Assembly: GCF_039534165.1 (NCBI RefSeq)
Contig: NZ_BAAAUX010000016.1
Location: 310,001 to 374,000 of the forward strand
DNA: 64,000 bases
Origin: Saccharopolyspora_D taberi
Lineage (GTDB): Bacteria; Actinomycetota; Actinomycetes; Mycobacteriales; Pseudonocardiaceae
Direction of reading: 5' to 3'
The stretch's first letter is position 1; the number at the start of each line of letters is the position of its first letter. Below the pieces are notes generated by a model. It was not told the DNA's origin. It made no database searches and saw nothing but the letters and a program-made list of their open reading frames with translations. Both the position numbers and the translations under genes were made by a program. Below are positions 62,947-64,000 of this stretch, piece after piece.

Positions 62947-63546
62947 ATGGTGATGGACAGAGCGATCGGCCGGACTCGCTGGCGGATCTTCGCGCTGGTG
63001 TTCGTGGCCGGCCTGGCCGGCGTCGGAGTGATGTTCGGGGGCCTGTCGCAGGGGGCGCTGGCCGCGTCCTTCTCGGTGTCGGGCATGACCTACAAGGCCA
63101 GCGGCGACAAGCTCGTCGGCGAGGGCGTCGTCCAGTACGGCTCGGTCGACCAGGGCGGCAGCGGCGCGCACCCGGTGCTGGTCAACGGGTTCCGGCAGGC
63201 CAGGATCGACAACTTCTGCCAGTCCTTCGTCGTTCCGGGGCTGCCCGTGGTCGGCGACATCTCGGTCCGCATCGCCGCGCCGGCCATGTCAGCCGAGGAC
63301 CTGGTGATCGGCATCGAGCAGGTCACCGGCGACCTGACGCTGAGCAACGTCGAGATCGGCCGCGACGCCGGGACCTTCGACAAGGGGCCGAACGGCCAGA
63401 CCGGGCAGCCGGGGACCTTCGGCATCCAGTCCGACGGCGCCCGGATCGACAACCTCCGGCAGACGGCGTGGTCGACCACGGCCTCGACGCTGCGGCTCGA
63501 CCAGGTCCGGATCTCGGCCGACACCGGCCGCAACGAGTGCTACTGA
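62947..63546 (+). CDS. DUF6230 protein, exported
   Basis: A 199-residue protein with one N-terminal membrane segment (WRIFALVFVAGLAGVGVMFG, ending near ALAASFSVSG) and a beta-rich outer domain with two Cys (DNFCQSF and the terminal NECY). FSVSGMTYKASGDKLVGEG and LTLSNVEIGRDAGTFDKG are typical of the DUF6230 family found in streptomycetes and relatives. The function is unknown. GAGGTGGA precedes the ATG. A DUF6114 gene follows after three bases, the usual pairing. Confidence 0.85.
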   Translation: MVMDRAIGRTRWRIFALVFVAGLAGVGVMFGGLSQGALAASFSVSGMTYKASGDKLVGEGVVQYGSVDQGGSGAHPVLVNGFRQARIDNFCQSFVVPGLPVVGDISVRIAAPAMSAEDLVIGIEQVTGDLTLSNVEIGRDAGTFDKGPNGQTGQPGTFGIQSDGARIDNLRQTAWSTTASTLRLDQVRISADTGRNECY

Positions 63547-63549
63547 GGG

Positions 63550-63951
63550 GTGATCGCGGTGCGCGAGCAGAGCAGCGCGAAGAAGTGGCGGCGGGGCAGG
63601 CCGTTCTGGGCGGGCGTGTGCACGCTCGCGTCCGGGCTGCTCGTGCTTTTCCCGCCGTACGCGTCGTTCCGCTTCGGTGACGCGATGATCTCGCTGAACA
63701 CGATGGGCGGGGTCTCGTCGCTGGTGATCGGCGTCGTGCTGATCAGCTGCGGGATGTCGCTGTGGATCCGGCCGGAGTTCCGGGTCGCGGCGGGGGTGGT
63801 GACGCTGCTGCTGTCGCTGGTGGCGATCGTGACGTCGAACCTGGGCTCGTTCCTGGTCGGGACGCTGCTCGGGATCACCGGCGCCGCGCTCGCGCTGGCC
63901 TGGACGCCGAAGGAGCGCCGGGCCGGCACCGCCGACCGGGTGGGTACGTGA
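63550..63951 (+). CDS. DUF6114 membrane protein
   Basis: A 133-residue protein with four predicted helices: PFWAGVCTLASGLLVLFPPY, VSSLVIGVVLISCGMSLWI, VAAGVVTLLLSLVAIVTSN and LGSFLVGTLLGITGAALALAW. It pairs with the DUF6230 protein just upstream and may anchor or export it. The function is unknown. The stop overlaps the GTG start of the next gene (GTGA). Confidence 0.85.
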   Translation: MIAVREQSSAKKWRRGRPFWAGVCTLASGLLVLFPPYASFRFGDAMISLNTMGGVSSLVIGVVLISCGMSLWIRPEFRVAAGVVTLLLSLVAIVTSNLGSFLVGTLLGITGAALALAWTPKERRAGTADRVGT

Positions 63952-64000
63952 GGCGCGGACGCCGCGGGGCGTTCGTCCTCGTCGTGGCGCTGGTGACCGG
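63948..64000 (+). CDS. Start of a further gene, cut by window edge
   Basis: A GTG overlaps the DUF6114 stop and opens a frame reading RRGRRGAFVLVVALVTG, a basic start followed by a hydrophobic core, like a signal peptide or membrane anchor. It is probably the third gene of the DUF6230/DUF6114 unit. Only 17 codons are visible. Confidence 0.55.
   Translation, partial: MRRGRRGAFVLVVALVT

Noticed and set aside
62489..62947. Minus-strand open frame of 152 codons between the LuxR-type gene and the DUF6230 gene
   Set aside because: It runs through both copies of the hairpin-bearing direct repeat, has no ribosome-binding site and has the Arg/Pro/Gly bias of a chance frame.

Overview
The window is GC-rich, densely coded DNA with many GTG starts and ATGA/GTGA gene overlaps. 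It carries actinobacterial family markers: DUF2637, a DUF397 protein next to an XRE regulator, DUF6230/DUF6114, a ParB/StrR-like regulator and a PucR-type proline regulator. It looks like a filamentous actinomycete, perhaps of the Pseudonocardiales, although the genus is my inference.

Layout. 1-10.6 kb is accessory DNA. Two copies of a DUF2637 gene (one cut by the left edge) bracket fragments of a LuxR regulator and a serine recombinase, plus an alpha-glucan utilisation block: a TetR regulator with palindromic operators, a GPH-type sugar transporter, a cytoplasmic GH13 glucosidase, a PAS-GGDEF protein with a gutted GGDEF domain, and a secreted GH97 glucosidase. The block ends at a 31-base tRNA 3' end followed by a strong terminator, which looks like the attachment site of an integrated element.

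10.7-39.4 kb is a split phenazine cluster. The left part carries tailoring genes (two O-methyltransferases, an HpaB/PhzO-type flavin monooxygenase, a ferredoxin and its reductase), then phzB1 and phzF with ParB-like and LysR regulators. A complete cytochrome bd set (cydA, cydB, cydD, cydC) and two decayed transposases separate this from the core operon: phzB2, phzC, a PabAB-like pseudoenzyme, phzD, phzE and phzG. A divergent LysR/MFS exporter pair closes the cluster. All core functions for phenazine(-di)carboxylic acid are present, and hydroxylation plus methylation would follow.

41.7-48.1 kb holds the most unusual locus. A Crp/Fnr regulator is followed by four tightly linked genes: a cyclase-like/degenerate P-loop/FHA protein, a MotA/TolQ/ExbB-like channel subunit, an ExbD-like subunit with two Ig-like domains, and a Ser/Thr kinase with zinc ribbon and FGE-sulfatase domain. 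It reads as a membrane-based phospho-signalling or conflict system. I do not recognise it as a named system.

48-64 kb is mostly ordinary: an XRE/MFS pair, an XRE/DUF397 pair, proline catabolism (PruB, PruA, a PruC-like PucR regulator), ChrB plus MFS, a large NB-ARC/LuxR regulator and DUF6230/DUF6114 membrane proteins. There are also several structured intergenic repeats: a 140-base palindrome, three hairpin repeats of about 86 bases and a 60-base direct repeat pair.
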